Made by a program: the position numbers and the translations under genes. Under the pieces are notes generated by a model. That model was not told where the DNA came from, did not search any database, and was given only the letters and a program-made list of their open reading frames with translations. Positions 27,277-35,835 of a stretch of DNA of 64,000 bases are shown piece after piece; within the stretch, counting starts at the first letter, position 1, and each line of letters begins with the position of its first letter. The DNA comes from JBLMXQ01 sp050257855 (GTDB taxonomy: Bacteria; Acidobacteriota; Vicinamibacteria; Vicinamibacterales; CAVVIG01). The stretch covers positions 12,789 through 76,788 of the forward strand of contig JBLMXQ010000008.1 in assembly GCA_050257855.1 (NCBI GenBank). Reading direction: 5' to 3'.

Positions 27277-29250
27277 ATGCCCCGCATGCTCGCTCGCGCA
27301 CGCCAGACCAGCTTCCTCTTCTTCAGTGTTTGCGTCCTGGCCGGTGCCGTTCTGGCCGGCGCAGGCGCCGGCCTTCGGGCGGCCCAGAGTCCCGGTCCAC
27401 AACCCTCGCCGATGCCGCCGCCGGTGCCGGCGCCGCAGGACCGGCCGTATCCGGGCACGATTCGCCTGGCCGTCGACGCAACGGACACCGCGCGGCGCAT
27501 CGTCAGCGTGCGCGAGACCATTCCGGTCTCGGCTCCCGGACCGATCGTGCTGCTGTATCCGCGGTGGATTCCGGGGCATCATTCGCCGAACGGACCGGTG
27601 CAGGAGGTGGCTGGTCTGGTCCTCCACGCGAACGGCCAGCGGATCGAGTGGCGGCGCGATCCGGTCGACGTCTTTGCGTTTCACGCCGACGTCCCGGCGG
27701 GCGCGCATGCCATCGACGCGGAATTCCAGTGGTTGACGCCGGTCAACGCGCGCGTCGGGCGCGTCACCGTCACGACGGAGATGCTCGACCTGCAGTGGAA
27801 CGCCCTCGCGCTGTATCCGGCCGGGTACTTCTCGCGCGACATCAGCGTCGAGCCGTCCCTGCGCGTCCCGGAGGGCTGGCAGGTCGCCACGGCGCTCGAC
27901 ACCGCGTCGACGAGCGGCTCGACGACGACCTTCAAGCCCGTGACGTTCAACACGCTCCTCGACTCGCCGGTGTACGCCGGCCGCTATTTCAAGCGCTACG
28001 ATCTCGATCCCGGCGGCCCCGCGCCGGTCCACCTCGACGTCGTCGCGGATCGGGCGGACCTGGTGGAAGCGCCGCCGGACGGGCTGGCGGCGCATCGCGC
28101 ACTGGTGCAGCAGGCGTACAGGCTGTTCGGCTCGCACCACTACGACCACTACGACTTCCTGCTGTCGCTCAGCGGCGAGATGGGCGGCATCGGGCTCGAG
28201 CATCATCGCTCGAGCGAGGACGGCACGATCCCGACCTATTTCTCGGACTGGACGAAGAGCTTCACGGTCCGTGACCTGCTCTCGCACGAGTACACGCACT
28301 CGTGGAACGGCAAGTTCCGGCGTCCGGCGGATCTGTGGACGCCGAACTTCAACGTGCCGATGCGCGACAGCCTGTTGTGGGTCTACGAAGGCCAGACGCA
28401 GTACTGGGGCTATACGCTGGCGGCGCGCTCCGGGTTGTGGACGAAGCAGGAGGCGCTCGACGCGCTCGCGTCGGTGGCCGCGACCTACGACCACCGGATC
28501 GGGCGGACGTGGCGGGCGCTCGAGGACACGACGAACGATCCGATCATCGCCAACCGGCGCCCGCAGTCCTGGCGCAGCTGGCAGCGCAGCGAGGACTACT
28601 ACTCGGAGGGGCAGCTCGTCTGGCTCGACGCCGACACGCTGATCCGCGACCTGTCGCACGGCCGCAAGTCGCTCGACGACTTCGCGCGCGCCTTCTTCGG
28701 GATCGACACCGGCAGCTTCGTCACCGTCACCTACACGTTCGACGACGTCGTGCACGCGCTGAACGCGGTGCAGCCGTACGACTGGGCGACGTTCCTGGAG
28801 AGACGGCTGGAGGGCCACGGTCCCGGCGCGCCGCTCGACGGGATCACCCGCGGCGGGTACAGGCTCGTCTACACCGACAAACCGTCGGAGTTCTGGCGCG
28901 TGAACGAGAGCCGGCGCAGGATGGCGGACCTGACGTATTCGATCGGCCTGACCGCTTCCAGCGACGGCACGGTCAGCGACGTGCAGTGGGAAGGGCCGGC
29001 GTTCAAAGCGGGCCTGACCGAAGGAGCGCGGATCCAGGCGGTGAACGGCGAGGCCTACGACGCCGCGCGCCTCGAGGATGCCATCGCGGCCGCGAAGGGG
29101 ACGGCCGCTCCGATCGTGCTCGTCATCCGCTCGGACGATCGCTATCGGACCGTGAGCCTCGACTATCACGACGGGCTGCGCTATCCGCACCTGGAGCGCG
29201 ATCCGGCGACGCCTGCGCGCCTTGACGACATCCTGGCGCCGCGACCCTGA
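27277..29250 (+). CDS. M61-family metallopeptidase with C-terminal PDZ domain
   Basis: A 657-residue exported peptidase. A signal peptide is followed by the M61 N-terminal beta domain, a thermolysin-like zinc site HEYTH (residues 337-341), and the downstream glutamate region of WVYEGQTQYWG. A PDZ-like domain covers about residues 540-640 (PAFKAGLTEGARIQAVNG). The family contains glycyl aminopeptidases acting in the periplasm. The ATG at 27277 is preferred over TTG 27271. Confidence 0.9.
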   Translation: MPRMLARARQTSFLFFSVCVLAGAVLAGAGAGLRAAQSPGPQPSPMPPPVPAPQDRPYPGTIRLAVDATDTARRIVSVRETIPVSAPGPIVLLYPRWIPGHHSPNGPVQEVAGLVLHANGQRIEWRRDPVDVFAFHADVPAGAHAIDAEFQWLTPVNARVGRVTVTTEMLDLQWNALALYPAGYFSRDISVEPSLRVPEGWQVATALDTASTSGSTTTFKPVTFNTLLDSPVYAGRYFKRYDLDPGGPAPVHLDVVADRADLVEAPPDGLAAHRALVQQAYRLFGSHHYDHYDFLLSLSGEMGGIGLEHHRSSEDGTIPTYFSDWTKSFTVRDLLSHEYTHSWNGKFRRPADLWTPNFNVPMRDSLLWVYEGQTQYWGYTLAARSGLWTKQEALDALASVAATYDHRIGRTWRALEDTTNDPIIANRRPQSWRSWQRSEDYYSEGQLVWLDADTLIRDLSHGRKSLDDFARAFFGIDTGSFVTVTYTFDDVVHALNAVQPYDWATFLERRLEGHGPGAPLDGITRGGYRLVYTDKPSEFWRVNESRRRMADLTYSIGLTASSDGTVSDVQWEGPAFKAGLTEGARIQAVNGEAYDAARLEDAIAAAKGTAAPIVLVIRSDDRYRTVSLDYHDGLRYPHLERDPATPARLDDILAPRP

Positions 29251-29350
29251 CGTAGATGCCCCCCGGCGCGCCTCGCGATGTTCGCGGAGCTTCGCGCCGG
29301 CCGCCGGGAGGGTGGGAAGCGCCTTCTACCGAATTTTCGGCGAAATTCCA

Positions 29351-29364
29351 GGCATCGGCCTTGC
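29351..29364 (+). promoter_or_regulatory. candidate sigma-54 promoter
   Basis: GGCATCGGCCTTGC: GG-N10-GC with GGCAT and TTGC, closely similar to the feoB promoter. The predicted start is near 29376, giving a 69-nt leader to the small gene at 29445. A degenerate palindrome CCGAATTTTCGG (29329-29340) lies just upstream. Confidence 0.5.
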
Positions 29365-29444
29365 GTCACCCCTCGCAGAGTCCGATGGTCGGCCATTCGC
29401 CGGCCGCCGAAATGCCACTCGCCGACTACTGGGGGGAGGTTGCA

Positions 29445-29684
29445 ATGCTGGACCGTGACAAGCTGGAGACGGTCCTCTCGCGGCGGTTCCCGGGCGCGTC
29501 GATCGATCAGATCGCCTCGGCGGCCAACGCGATCATGGGGCTCGACGAGGAGTGGGAGGAGTTTGGCGGTCGGGGCGACGGGCCCGCCTATGATGTGTCT
29601 CCCACGTGCAGCGACGCGTGCCTGCTGGCGCGCGAGGCCGCAGCCGGGGCCGAGTTCCGGCTCCTGCGCCGGATCGGCCACTGA
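29445..29684 (+). CDS. Small acidic protein of unknown function
   Basis: 79 residues, beginning MLDRDKLETVLSRRFPGAS and containing an acidic stretch (GLDEEWEEFG) and two cysteines (CSDAC). The start is set by a very strong GGGGGGAGG site (29431-29439); in-frame ATGs at 29385 and 29412 are alternatives. It resembles no family I know. It lies between the M61 gene and another 79-residue gene, downstream of a candidate sigma-54 promoter. Confidence 0.6.
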   Translation: MLDRDKLETVLSRRFPGASIDQIASAANAIMGLDEEWEEFGGRGDGPAYDVSPTCSDACLLAREAAAGAEFRLLRRIGH

Positions 29685-29706
29685 CGGATCTGGTCCTCCC
29701 CGGCAT

Positions 29707-29720
29707 GCCGGGAATCCGGC
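29707..29720. promoter_or_regulatory. putative activator-binding palindrome upstream of the 29792 gene
   Basis: GCCGGGAATCCGGC, 42 bp upstream of the -24 GG at 29763. A second imperfect copy of the half-sites overlaps 29730-29762. Confidence 0.6.
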
Positions 29721-29762
29721 GGGCCGTCTGCCGGACGCCGGAAAACGGGCTGGAATCCGGCC

Positions 29763-29776
29763 GGCATTCGATTTGA
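29763..29776 (+). promoter_or_regulatory. sigma-54-like promoter of the 29792 gene
   Basis: GGCATTCGATTTGA: same GGCAT and TTG context as the feoB promoter, but the -12 GC is GA, which weakens the call. The predicted start is 29788, four bases before the ATG. Confidence 0.42.
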
Positions 29777-29791
29777 AGACCCCGTCCGGGC

Positions 29792-30031
29792 ATGAGTGGA
29801 TCGAAAGTCAGCGAGGCGCTGCAGAATCGGTTCGAGGCCATCCGCCGTGCGGAGCTGGATCGGTTGAAGAAGAAGCTGGGCGGGCTCTCCGACGAGGACC
29901 GCGAGTCGGTTGAAGCCATTACTGCCGACGTCATCCGCGCGATCGCCAGCGTGCCGGCCCGCGCGCTCGCCGACGGGACGAAGCACCCGGAGCTCGAGGC
30001 CGTCGTTCGCATCTTCGCGCTCGAAGCCTGA
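29792..30031 (+). CDS. Small helical protein resembling the glutamyl-tRNA reductase dimerisation tail
   Basis: 79 residues, almost certainly all helix. The stretch RAELDRLKKKLGGLSDEDRESVEAITADVIRAIAS resembles the C-terminal dimerisation domain of glutamyl-tRNA reductase (HemA), where ERE-LSxEEREAIEALT-type sequences are typical. The catalytic and NADPH domains are absent, so it cannot be the enzyme. It could bind HemA or simply be a similar helical hairpin. No ribosome site precedes the ATG. Confidence 0.6.
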   Translation: MSGSKVSEALQNRFEAIRRAELDRLKKKLGGLSDEDRESVEAITADVIRAIASVPARALADGTKHPELEAVVRIFALEA

Positions 30032-30137
30032 TTCCCCGCCGCAGTTCCCGTAAATCACAGACACACTACGTAACCCGGCTCGGAGGGCAGGCCCGTCCAG
30101 AGGGACAGGCTCTGCGCGCGTCCCGGGCGGTCCAGGA

Positions 30138-30152
30138 GGGTCGGTCCGACCC
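30138..30152. terminator. short hairpin between convergent genes
   Basis: GGGTCGGTCCGACCC forms a compact stem one base before the TPR-gene stop, between the convergent 29792 and 30154 genes. There is no T-tract; the call is weak. Confidence 0.3.
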
Positions 30153-30153
30153 G

Positions 30154-30744
30154 CTACCTCCGGGCGTCGGCGAGCAGCTGTCTGACCCGGGCGGCGCCGG
30201 GGTAGTCGGGATGGGCCGCCAGCAGCTTTTCCCACGCCTTGATCGCGGCGGACCGGTCGTGCCGCCCCTCGGACTGCACGATGCCGACGTTGAAGAGCGT
30301 CTGCGCGTGCGTCGGGTCGATGGCGAGCGACTTGTCGTACTGACGGAGCGCCTCGTCGGCGCGGCCCGTGTACCAGAGCGCCGTGCCCAGATCGGTGCTG
30401 ACGTTGATGTCGTGGGAGTCGAGCGCGAACGCCTGCTGGTAGAACGGAATCGCCTCCGCATACCGCCGCGCGTCGTAGAGCAGGTTGGCCAGGCCAACGG
30501 CCGCCTGCAGATTCCTCGGGTCGCGCGCGAGGATGCTGCGATACGCCTGGACCGTCGCCTCGTCGGCCGGCGGTACGCCGGCGACGTCTGCCGCAGCCGC
30601 GGCCTGCGACGCGGGGGCCGCCGACGCCTCGCGGCCGGTCGTCGTCGTGATGAGGTAGCCGGTGACGGCGCCGACCAGCAGGACGGCGGCGACATAGACG
30701 ATCCACGAGTATTCTCCTTCTTCGTCGTAGGTGCGTTCGTGCAT
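30154..30744 (-). CDS. Membrane-anchored TPR protein
   Basis: 196 residues: a short acidic N-terminus, one hydrophobic anchor (about residues 14-33), a linker rich in Ala, then about three to four tetratricopeptide repeats (for example NLQAAVGLANLLYDARRYAEAIPFYQQAFALD). It resembles NrfG/CcmH-type TPR modules of cytochrome c maturation as well as general scaffold proteins; I cannot choose between them. It has no ribosome site, and its sigma-54 promoter predicts transcription starting 2 nt before the ATG. Confidence 0.8.
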   Translation of the reverse strand: MHERTYDEEGEYSWIVYVAAVLLVGAVTGYLITTTTGREASAAPASQAAAAADVAGVPPADEATVQAYRSILARDPRNLQAAVGLANLLYDARRYAEAIPFYQQAFALDSHDINVSTDLGTALWYTGRADEALRQYDKSLAIDPTHAQTLFNVGIVQSEGRHDRSAAIKAWEKLLAAHPDYPGAARVRQLLADARR

Positions 30745-30757
30745 GCCTGGCGACGGA

Positions 30758-30771
30758 GCACTTCGTGTACC
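30758..30771 (-). promoter_or_regulatory. sigma-54 promoter of the TPR gene
   Basis: Minus strand GGTACACGAAGTGC followed by T: GG-N10-GC. The predicted start is 30746. Confidence 0.55.
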
Positions 30772-30812
30772 GATTGAAATGCGGGCCGTTTCGGGACCCC
30801 TTCGCGTCCGGC

Positions 30813-30826
30813 GCCGGAAATCCGTC
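30813..30826. promoter_or_regulatory. putative activator-binding palindrome upstream of the TPR gene
   Basis: GCCGGAAATCCGTC, one base off the consensus palindrome, 40 bp upstream of the -24 element. Its right end overlaps the stop codon of the histidine kinase gene. Confidence 0.6.
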
Positions 30827-32231
30827 AGGAGTGCGCTTCGATGGGCAGGTCAATGGAGATGATCGTGCCGCCGGCCGGCGGTACCTCGATCCGTATCGCG
30901 CCGCCATGAGCGTCGACGATGCGCTTGGCGGTCGGCAGGCCGAGGCCGGTCCCGCGATGCTTGGTGGTGAAAAAGGGATCGAACGCCTTCTCGCGCACCT
31001 CGGCCGGCATCCCCGGCCCGTGGTCGGCAATGGCCACCTCGACCCGGCCGTCGTGCTGTGCGAGGGAGACGTCGATGGCGCCCTGGCCGCTCATCGCCTG
31101 CGCGGCGTTGATGATGACGTTCTGAAAGGCGATGCGCAGCTGCTCGCGATCCGCGGCGATCGCCGGGACCGAGCCGTGCAGGCGCAGTTCGACCGCCGAG
31201 AGCGCCGGATCGCGCCGGAGCAGTTCAGCCGTGTCCCCGATGACCGCGGCCACGTCGACCGGCTCGGTCTGGAGCTGCCGCGGTCGTGCGAACACGAGCA
31301 GGTCCTGGACGATCGCGTTCAGCGCGTCGAGGCGGCCGATGATGTCGCCGACGATCGCCTTGTCGCGCTGCCCGGCCGGCATGCGCGACTGGATCACCTG
31401 CAGCGCGCCCCGGATGCCCGCGATCGGGTTCTTCACCTCGTGCGCGACGACGGCCGCCATTTCGCCGAGCCGCGCCAGCGCCGCCTGCTCGCGCAGCTGC
31501 TCTTCCGACCGTTTGCGCGCGGTGATCTCGTACCGGATCGCCATGTACTGATACGGCCTGCCGTGCGCGTCGAGGAACGGCACGATGGTCGTGTCCACCC
31601 AGTAGATCGATCCGTCCTTGGCGCGATTCCGGATCTCACCGCGCCAGATGCGGCCGTTGGCGATCGTGACCCACAGGTTGCGGATGAAGTCCTTCGAGTG
31701 GTAGCCGGAGTTGACGAGGCGGTGATCCTGTCCGATCAGCTCCTCGCGCGGATACTTCGAGATCTCGCAGAACCTGTCGTTCACGAACGTAATCGTCCCC
31801 TTCGTGTTCGTGACCGCCACGATCGCGGACTGATCGATCGCGTAGTTGATGTCGGCGAGGTCGCGCGTGCGCTGCTCGAGCCGGACCCCGGTCTCCCGGA
31901 ACCGCCGCGCGATCAGGGCAATCGTCCAGACTTCCACGACCGAAAAGGTCCGGTCCAGCCAGGCGGTCCAGGGAATCAGGTCCCAGGGCGATTTGAGGAG
32001 CCCGGCGGCGATGAGCATGGTCGTGGCCCAGGCGCACAGGATGCCCGTCTGCGGCGGCAGCGCCAGTACGGCCAGCAGCAGCGGGACGACGTACAGCGAC
32101 GACACCCCCATCGAACTGCGGGTGGCCAGGTCGGTGGCGAGGATGCCGCCCGCCAGTACGGCGGCGACCACGAGCGCCGCCCACTGGCGGGCATGCGAAT
32201 GGCCGTGGGCGACATGCGACGCGTTAATCAT
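30825..32231 (-). CDS. Membrane PAS-domain sensor histidine kinase
   Basis: 468 residues. Several hydrophobic helices fill the first 110 residues (an MASE-like sensor region). A PAS domain follows (about 130-250, NDRFCEISKYPREELIG), then a HisKA dimerisation helix with the phospho-acceptor in AHEVKNP (His about 264), and an ATPase domain with NVIINAAQAM, DHGPGMP, FFTTKHRGTGLGL. The kinase part is NtrB-like. It is transcribed divergently from a receiver protein and an NtrC-type activator, its likely partners. Confidence 0.92.
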   Translation of the reverse strand: MINASHVAHGHSHARQWAALVVAAVLAGGILATDLATRSSMGVSSLYVVPLLLAVLALPPQTGILCAWATTMLIAAGLLKSPWDLIPWTAWLDRTFSVVEVWTIALIARRFRETGVRLEQRTRDLADINYAIDQSAIVAVTNTKGTITFVNDRFCEISKYPREELIGQDHRLVNSGYHSKDFIRNLWVTIANGRIWRGEIRNRAKDGSIYWVDTTIVPFLDAHGRPYQYMAIRYEITARKRSEEQLREQAALARLGEMAAVVAHEVKNPIAGIRGALQVIQSRMPAGQRDKAIVGDIIGRLDALNAIVQDLLVFARPRQLQTEPVDVAAVIGDTAELLRRDPALSAVELRLHGSVPAIAADREQLRIAFQNVIINAAQAMSGQGAIDVSLAQHDGRVEVAIADHGPGMPAEVREKAFDPFFTTKHRGTGLGLPTAKRIVDAHGGAIRIEVPPAGGTIISIDLPIEAHS

Positions 32232-32308
32232 CTGGCCTGACTTTTGAAGTGATAGTAGGCGTTACGGTTATGCTAGCCGATTCCGGGCTTGGGGAAAGCG
32301 GTTCAATC

Positions 32309-32740
32309 ATGTCGGACTCGCCTGCGGCATTGAGGGATTTTTCCCACATGGAGAAAAAATCCTCGGCTCTCAGAGTGCTCGTCGTCGACGACGAGCCGCT
32401 GATCCGCTGGTCGCTCGCCGAGACGCTCCTCGACAGCGGGCATGAGGTTCTCGAAGCGGGCGATGCCCGCAGCGCGGTCGAGGCCGTTCGTGAAGCCCCC
32501 TTCCCGGTGGACGTCGTCCTGCTCGATTATCGGCTGCCCGATTCGAACGATCTCGGGTTGCTGGCCAGCCTGCGGCGCCTGTCGCCCGAAACGCGCGTCA
32601 TCCTGATGACCGCCTTCGGGACGCCGGAAGTGGTGCAGGGGGCGCTGAAACTCGGGGCCTTTTCGGTTGTGCACAAACCGTTGGAAATGAACGACCTGGC
32701 CACTCTGGTCGCCAGGGCCTACGATTCCCGTCCGCACTAG
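32309..32740 (+). CDS. Stand-alone receiver-domain response regulator
   Basis: A 143-residue protein that is only a REC domain: VVDDEPLIRWSLAE, the phospho-acceptor in LLDYRLPDS (Asp73) and the HKP loop near the end. It is strikingly similar to the REC domain of the NtrC protein encoded 25 bp downstream (VVDDEQLIRWSIAN), suggesting duplication. Having no output domain, it could act as a phosphate sink or relay. Start 32309 has GGGGAAAG 10 nt upstream; ATG 32348 is an alternative. Confidence 0.88.
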   Translation: MSDSPAALRDFSHMEKKSSALRVLVVDDEPLIRWSLAETLLDSGHEVLEAGDARSAVEAVREAPFPVDVVLLDYRLPDSNDLGLLASLRRLSPETRVILMTAFGTPEVVQGALKLGAFSVVHKPLEMNDLATLVARAYDSRPH

Positions 32741-32765
32741 ACACGCCTGTATACTGAAAGGCGCC

Positions 32766-34133
32766 ATGCAGGCGCCTACAGTCCTCGTCGTCGACGATGA
32801 ACAGCTGATCCGCTGGTCGATTGCGAACCGCCTCAGTCAGGAGGGCTATCGCGTCCTGGAGGCGGAAACGGCGGCCGAAGCCCTGGAGCGGCATCGCGAA
32901 GGCGTGGACCTCGTGCTGCTGGACTACCGGCTGCCCGACTCGGATGGCCTCGCCGTCCTGAAACGGCTCAAGGAAGCCGATCCCGAGACCCTCGTCATCC
33001 TGCTGACCGCCTATTCGAGCGTGGAGACGGCGGTCGAGGCGATGAAGCAGGGCGCGTATCACTACGCGAACAAGCCCTTCAACCTCGACGAGCTCGCGAT
33101 GCTCGTAGAGAAGGCGCTCGAGACGACGCGGTTGCGGCGCGAGGTGCGGACGCTTCGGGCGACACAGGCACAGCCCTACAGCATCGATCGCATCGTGGGC
33201 GAGAGCACGGCGATCGTGAATGTACGGGCGCTGCTCCAGAAGATCGCCACGAGCCCCGCGTCGACGGTGCTCCTGACGGGCGAGAGCGGCACCGGGAAGG
33301 ATCTTGCCGCGAAGGTGATTCACTACGCGAGCGACCGCGCCGGCAAGCCGTTCATGAACATCACCTGTTCGGCGCTGGCCGAGACGCTGCTCGAGAGCGA
33401 GCTGTTCGGGCACGAGCGCGGCGCGTTCACCGGCGCCGATCGCCAGAAGCGCGGCCTGCTCGAATCAGCCGACGGCGGCACCGTGTTCCTCGACGAGATC
33501 GGAGAGATGGTGCCGGGCCTCCAGGCCAAGCTGCTGCGGTTCCTCGAGGAGAAATCGTTCAAGCGCGTGGGCGGCGCGTCCGACATCCGCGTGGACGTCC
33601 GCGTGATCGCCGCGACCAACCGGCAGCTCGAGGAGGAAGTGCGTCAGGGGCGGTTCCGTGAAGATCTGTACTACCGGCTGAACGTCCTGCCGATCGTCCT
33701 GCCCCCGCTCAGGCAGCGGCCCGAGGACATCCCGCTGCTCGTGAATTACTACGTCGACGCCTACAACACGGAGTTTCGCAAGCGCGTGCGCGGCCTGACG
33801 CCGGAGGCGATGGCCCGGGTGAAGACCTACCCGTGGCCCGGCAACGTCCGCGAGCTGCGCAACGCGGTGGAACGCGCCATGCTCCTGGTCGATGGGAACA
33901 CGCTCACGGCCGATCAGTTCCCGCTGGCGCAGGGCGGCGCCATGCGGCTGTCGGACCGGATCGAGCTGCCGGGCAACGGCGTCGATCTCGAGCAGCTCGA
34001 ACGATCGCTGGTCGTGCAGGCGCTCGAGCGCAGCGGCTGGAATCAGACGAAGGCGGCGAGTTTGCTAGGTCTCAACCGGGACCAGATCCGGTACCGGATC
34101 GAGAAGTTCAAGCTCGAGCGGACCACTTCGTAA
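32766..34133 (+). CDS. NtrC-family sigma-54-dependent response regulator
   Basis: 455 residues with the full NtrC layout. The REC domain occupies 1-120 (phospho-acceptor Asp53 in LLDYRLPDSD). The AAA+ domain covers about 143-375, with Walker A GESGTGKD and the sigma-54-contacting GAFTGA at 219-224. A C-terminal Fis-type helix-turn-helix reads GWNQTKAASLLGLNRDQIRYRIEKF. It oligomerises on upstream DNA and remodels RNA polymerase-sigma-54. It is a natural candidate for binding the 14-bp palindromes. It follows the stand-alone receiver gene in one operon, opposite the PAS kinase. Confidence 0.94.
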   Translation: MQAPTVLVVDDEQLIRWSIANRLSQEGYRVLEAETAAEALERHREGVDLVLLDYRLPDSDGLAVLKRLKEADPETLVILLTAYSSVETAVEAMKQGAYHYANKPFNLDELAMLVEKALETTRLRREVRTLRATQAQPYSIDRIVGESTAIVNVRALLQKIATSPASTVLLTGESGTGKDLAAKVIHYASDRAGKPFMNITCSALAETLLESELFGHERGAFTGADRQKRGLLESADGGTVFLDEIGEMVPGLQAKLLRFLEEKSFKRVGGASDIRVDVRVIAATNRQLEEEVRQGRFREDLYYRLNVLPIVLPPLRQRPEDIPLLVNYYVDAYNTEFRKRVRGLTPEAMARVKTYPWPGNVRELRNAVERAMLLVDGNTLTADQFPLAQGGAMRLSDRIELPGNGVDLEQLERSLVVQALERSGWNQTKAASLLGLNRDQIRYRIEKFKLERTTS

Positions 34134-34242
34134 GACGCGGTCAAATCCGCGGCCAATCGCGGCTTTTCCCCGGCTGGCTGCGGAATAATCCCCATCGCCG
34201 ACCGGCTGCTGCCGGTACCTGGCGTCGAGATCTCGCAAATCC

Positions 34243-34256
34243 TCCGGAAAATCGGC
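34243..34256. promoter_or_regulatory. degenerate palindrome upstream of nifU-1
   Basis: TCCGGAAAATCGGC, a weaker relative of GCCGGAAATCCGGC, 21 bp upstream of the -24 element. That is about two helical turns nearer than at feoB, PFOR and the TPR gene. Confidence 0.42.
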
Positions 34257-34277
34257 GGACGCCGCGATGGCACAGGC

Positions 34278-34291
34278 GGCACATACGTTGC
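34278..34291 (+). promoter_or_regulatory. sigma-54 promoter of nifU-1
   Basis: GGCACATACGTTGC followed by T: nearly the full consensus (GGCAC, TTGCT, GG-N10-GC). The predicted start is 34303, giving a 26-nt leader that contains AAAGGAGG. With uspA this is the best promoter of the set. Confidence 0.75.
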
Positions 34292-34328
34292 TCTTTCCTT
34301 ATGCTGCACAGGGTCAAAAGGAGGCTCG

Positions 34329-34553
34329 ATGCTGACCAGGGAAAGGGTCGAAGCCGTGCTCGATCGCGTCAGGCCGTTCATGCAGGCCGACGGCGGCGAC
34401 ATCGAGCTGATCGATGTGGAGGGCAACTCCGCCGACGTTCGGCTGACCGGCATGTGCGCCGGGTGTCCGAGCGCGCACATGACGCTCTATCTGGGCGTCG
34501 AAACCGCGCTGCGTGAGGAAATTCCGGAGTTCGAGACGCTGCGGCTGCTGTAA
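34329..34553 (+). CDS. NifU C-terminal-domain protein (Fe-S scaffold), copy 1
   Basis: A 74-residue protein made of a single NifU-C domain: VEAVLDRVRPFMQADGGDIELI, then the cluster-binding CAGC (CXXC) and HMTLYLGVETALREEIPEF. Such domains carry a 4Fe-4S cluster and donate it to target proteins. The strong AAAGGAGG site and a sigma-54 promoter lie upstream. The next gene, 11 bp on, is a sigma-54 activator with a cysteine cluster. A similar NifU protein is at 59592. Confidence 0.9.
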   Translation: MLTRERVEAVLDRVRPFMQADGGDIELIDVEGNSADVRLTGMCAGCPSAHMTLYLGVETALREEIPEFETLRLL

Positions 34554-34564
34554 GGACCATAGCT

Positions 34565-35617
<1,053 letters not shown>

Positions 35618-35680
35618 CTCGGCCTCCCTCCGGCCGAGCCGGTGCGGCAGGGAACGGGCGGGAACCCGTTTCCTCTGCCG
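35618..35680 (+). terminator. double hairpin after the activator gene
   Basis: CTCGGCC/GGCCGAG (35618-35638), then a long stem CGGCAGGGAACGGG pairing with CCCGTTTCC and CTGCCG (35645-35680, one bulge), directly after the stop. There is no long T-run, but the two stems make a plausible end of the operon. The rest of the gap to the MFS gene shows nothing else. Confidence 0.5.
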
Positions 35681-35835
35681 CGCCGTGTTCCAGGGACTGC
35701 CTCAATCCCCTTTCTTCCGCCCCCGCGACAGCCCCGCTGTAGCCAGTGCCAGCCGGGCCTGCCAAAATGGGCTCGAGTCTGGGCGGCGCCCCGTGTCGCC
35801 GGACACCCGAGGGTAGCGCCCTGGCCGCAGACACC

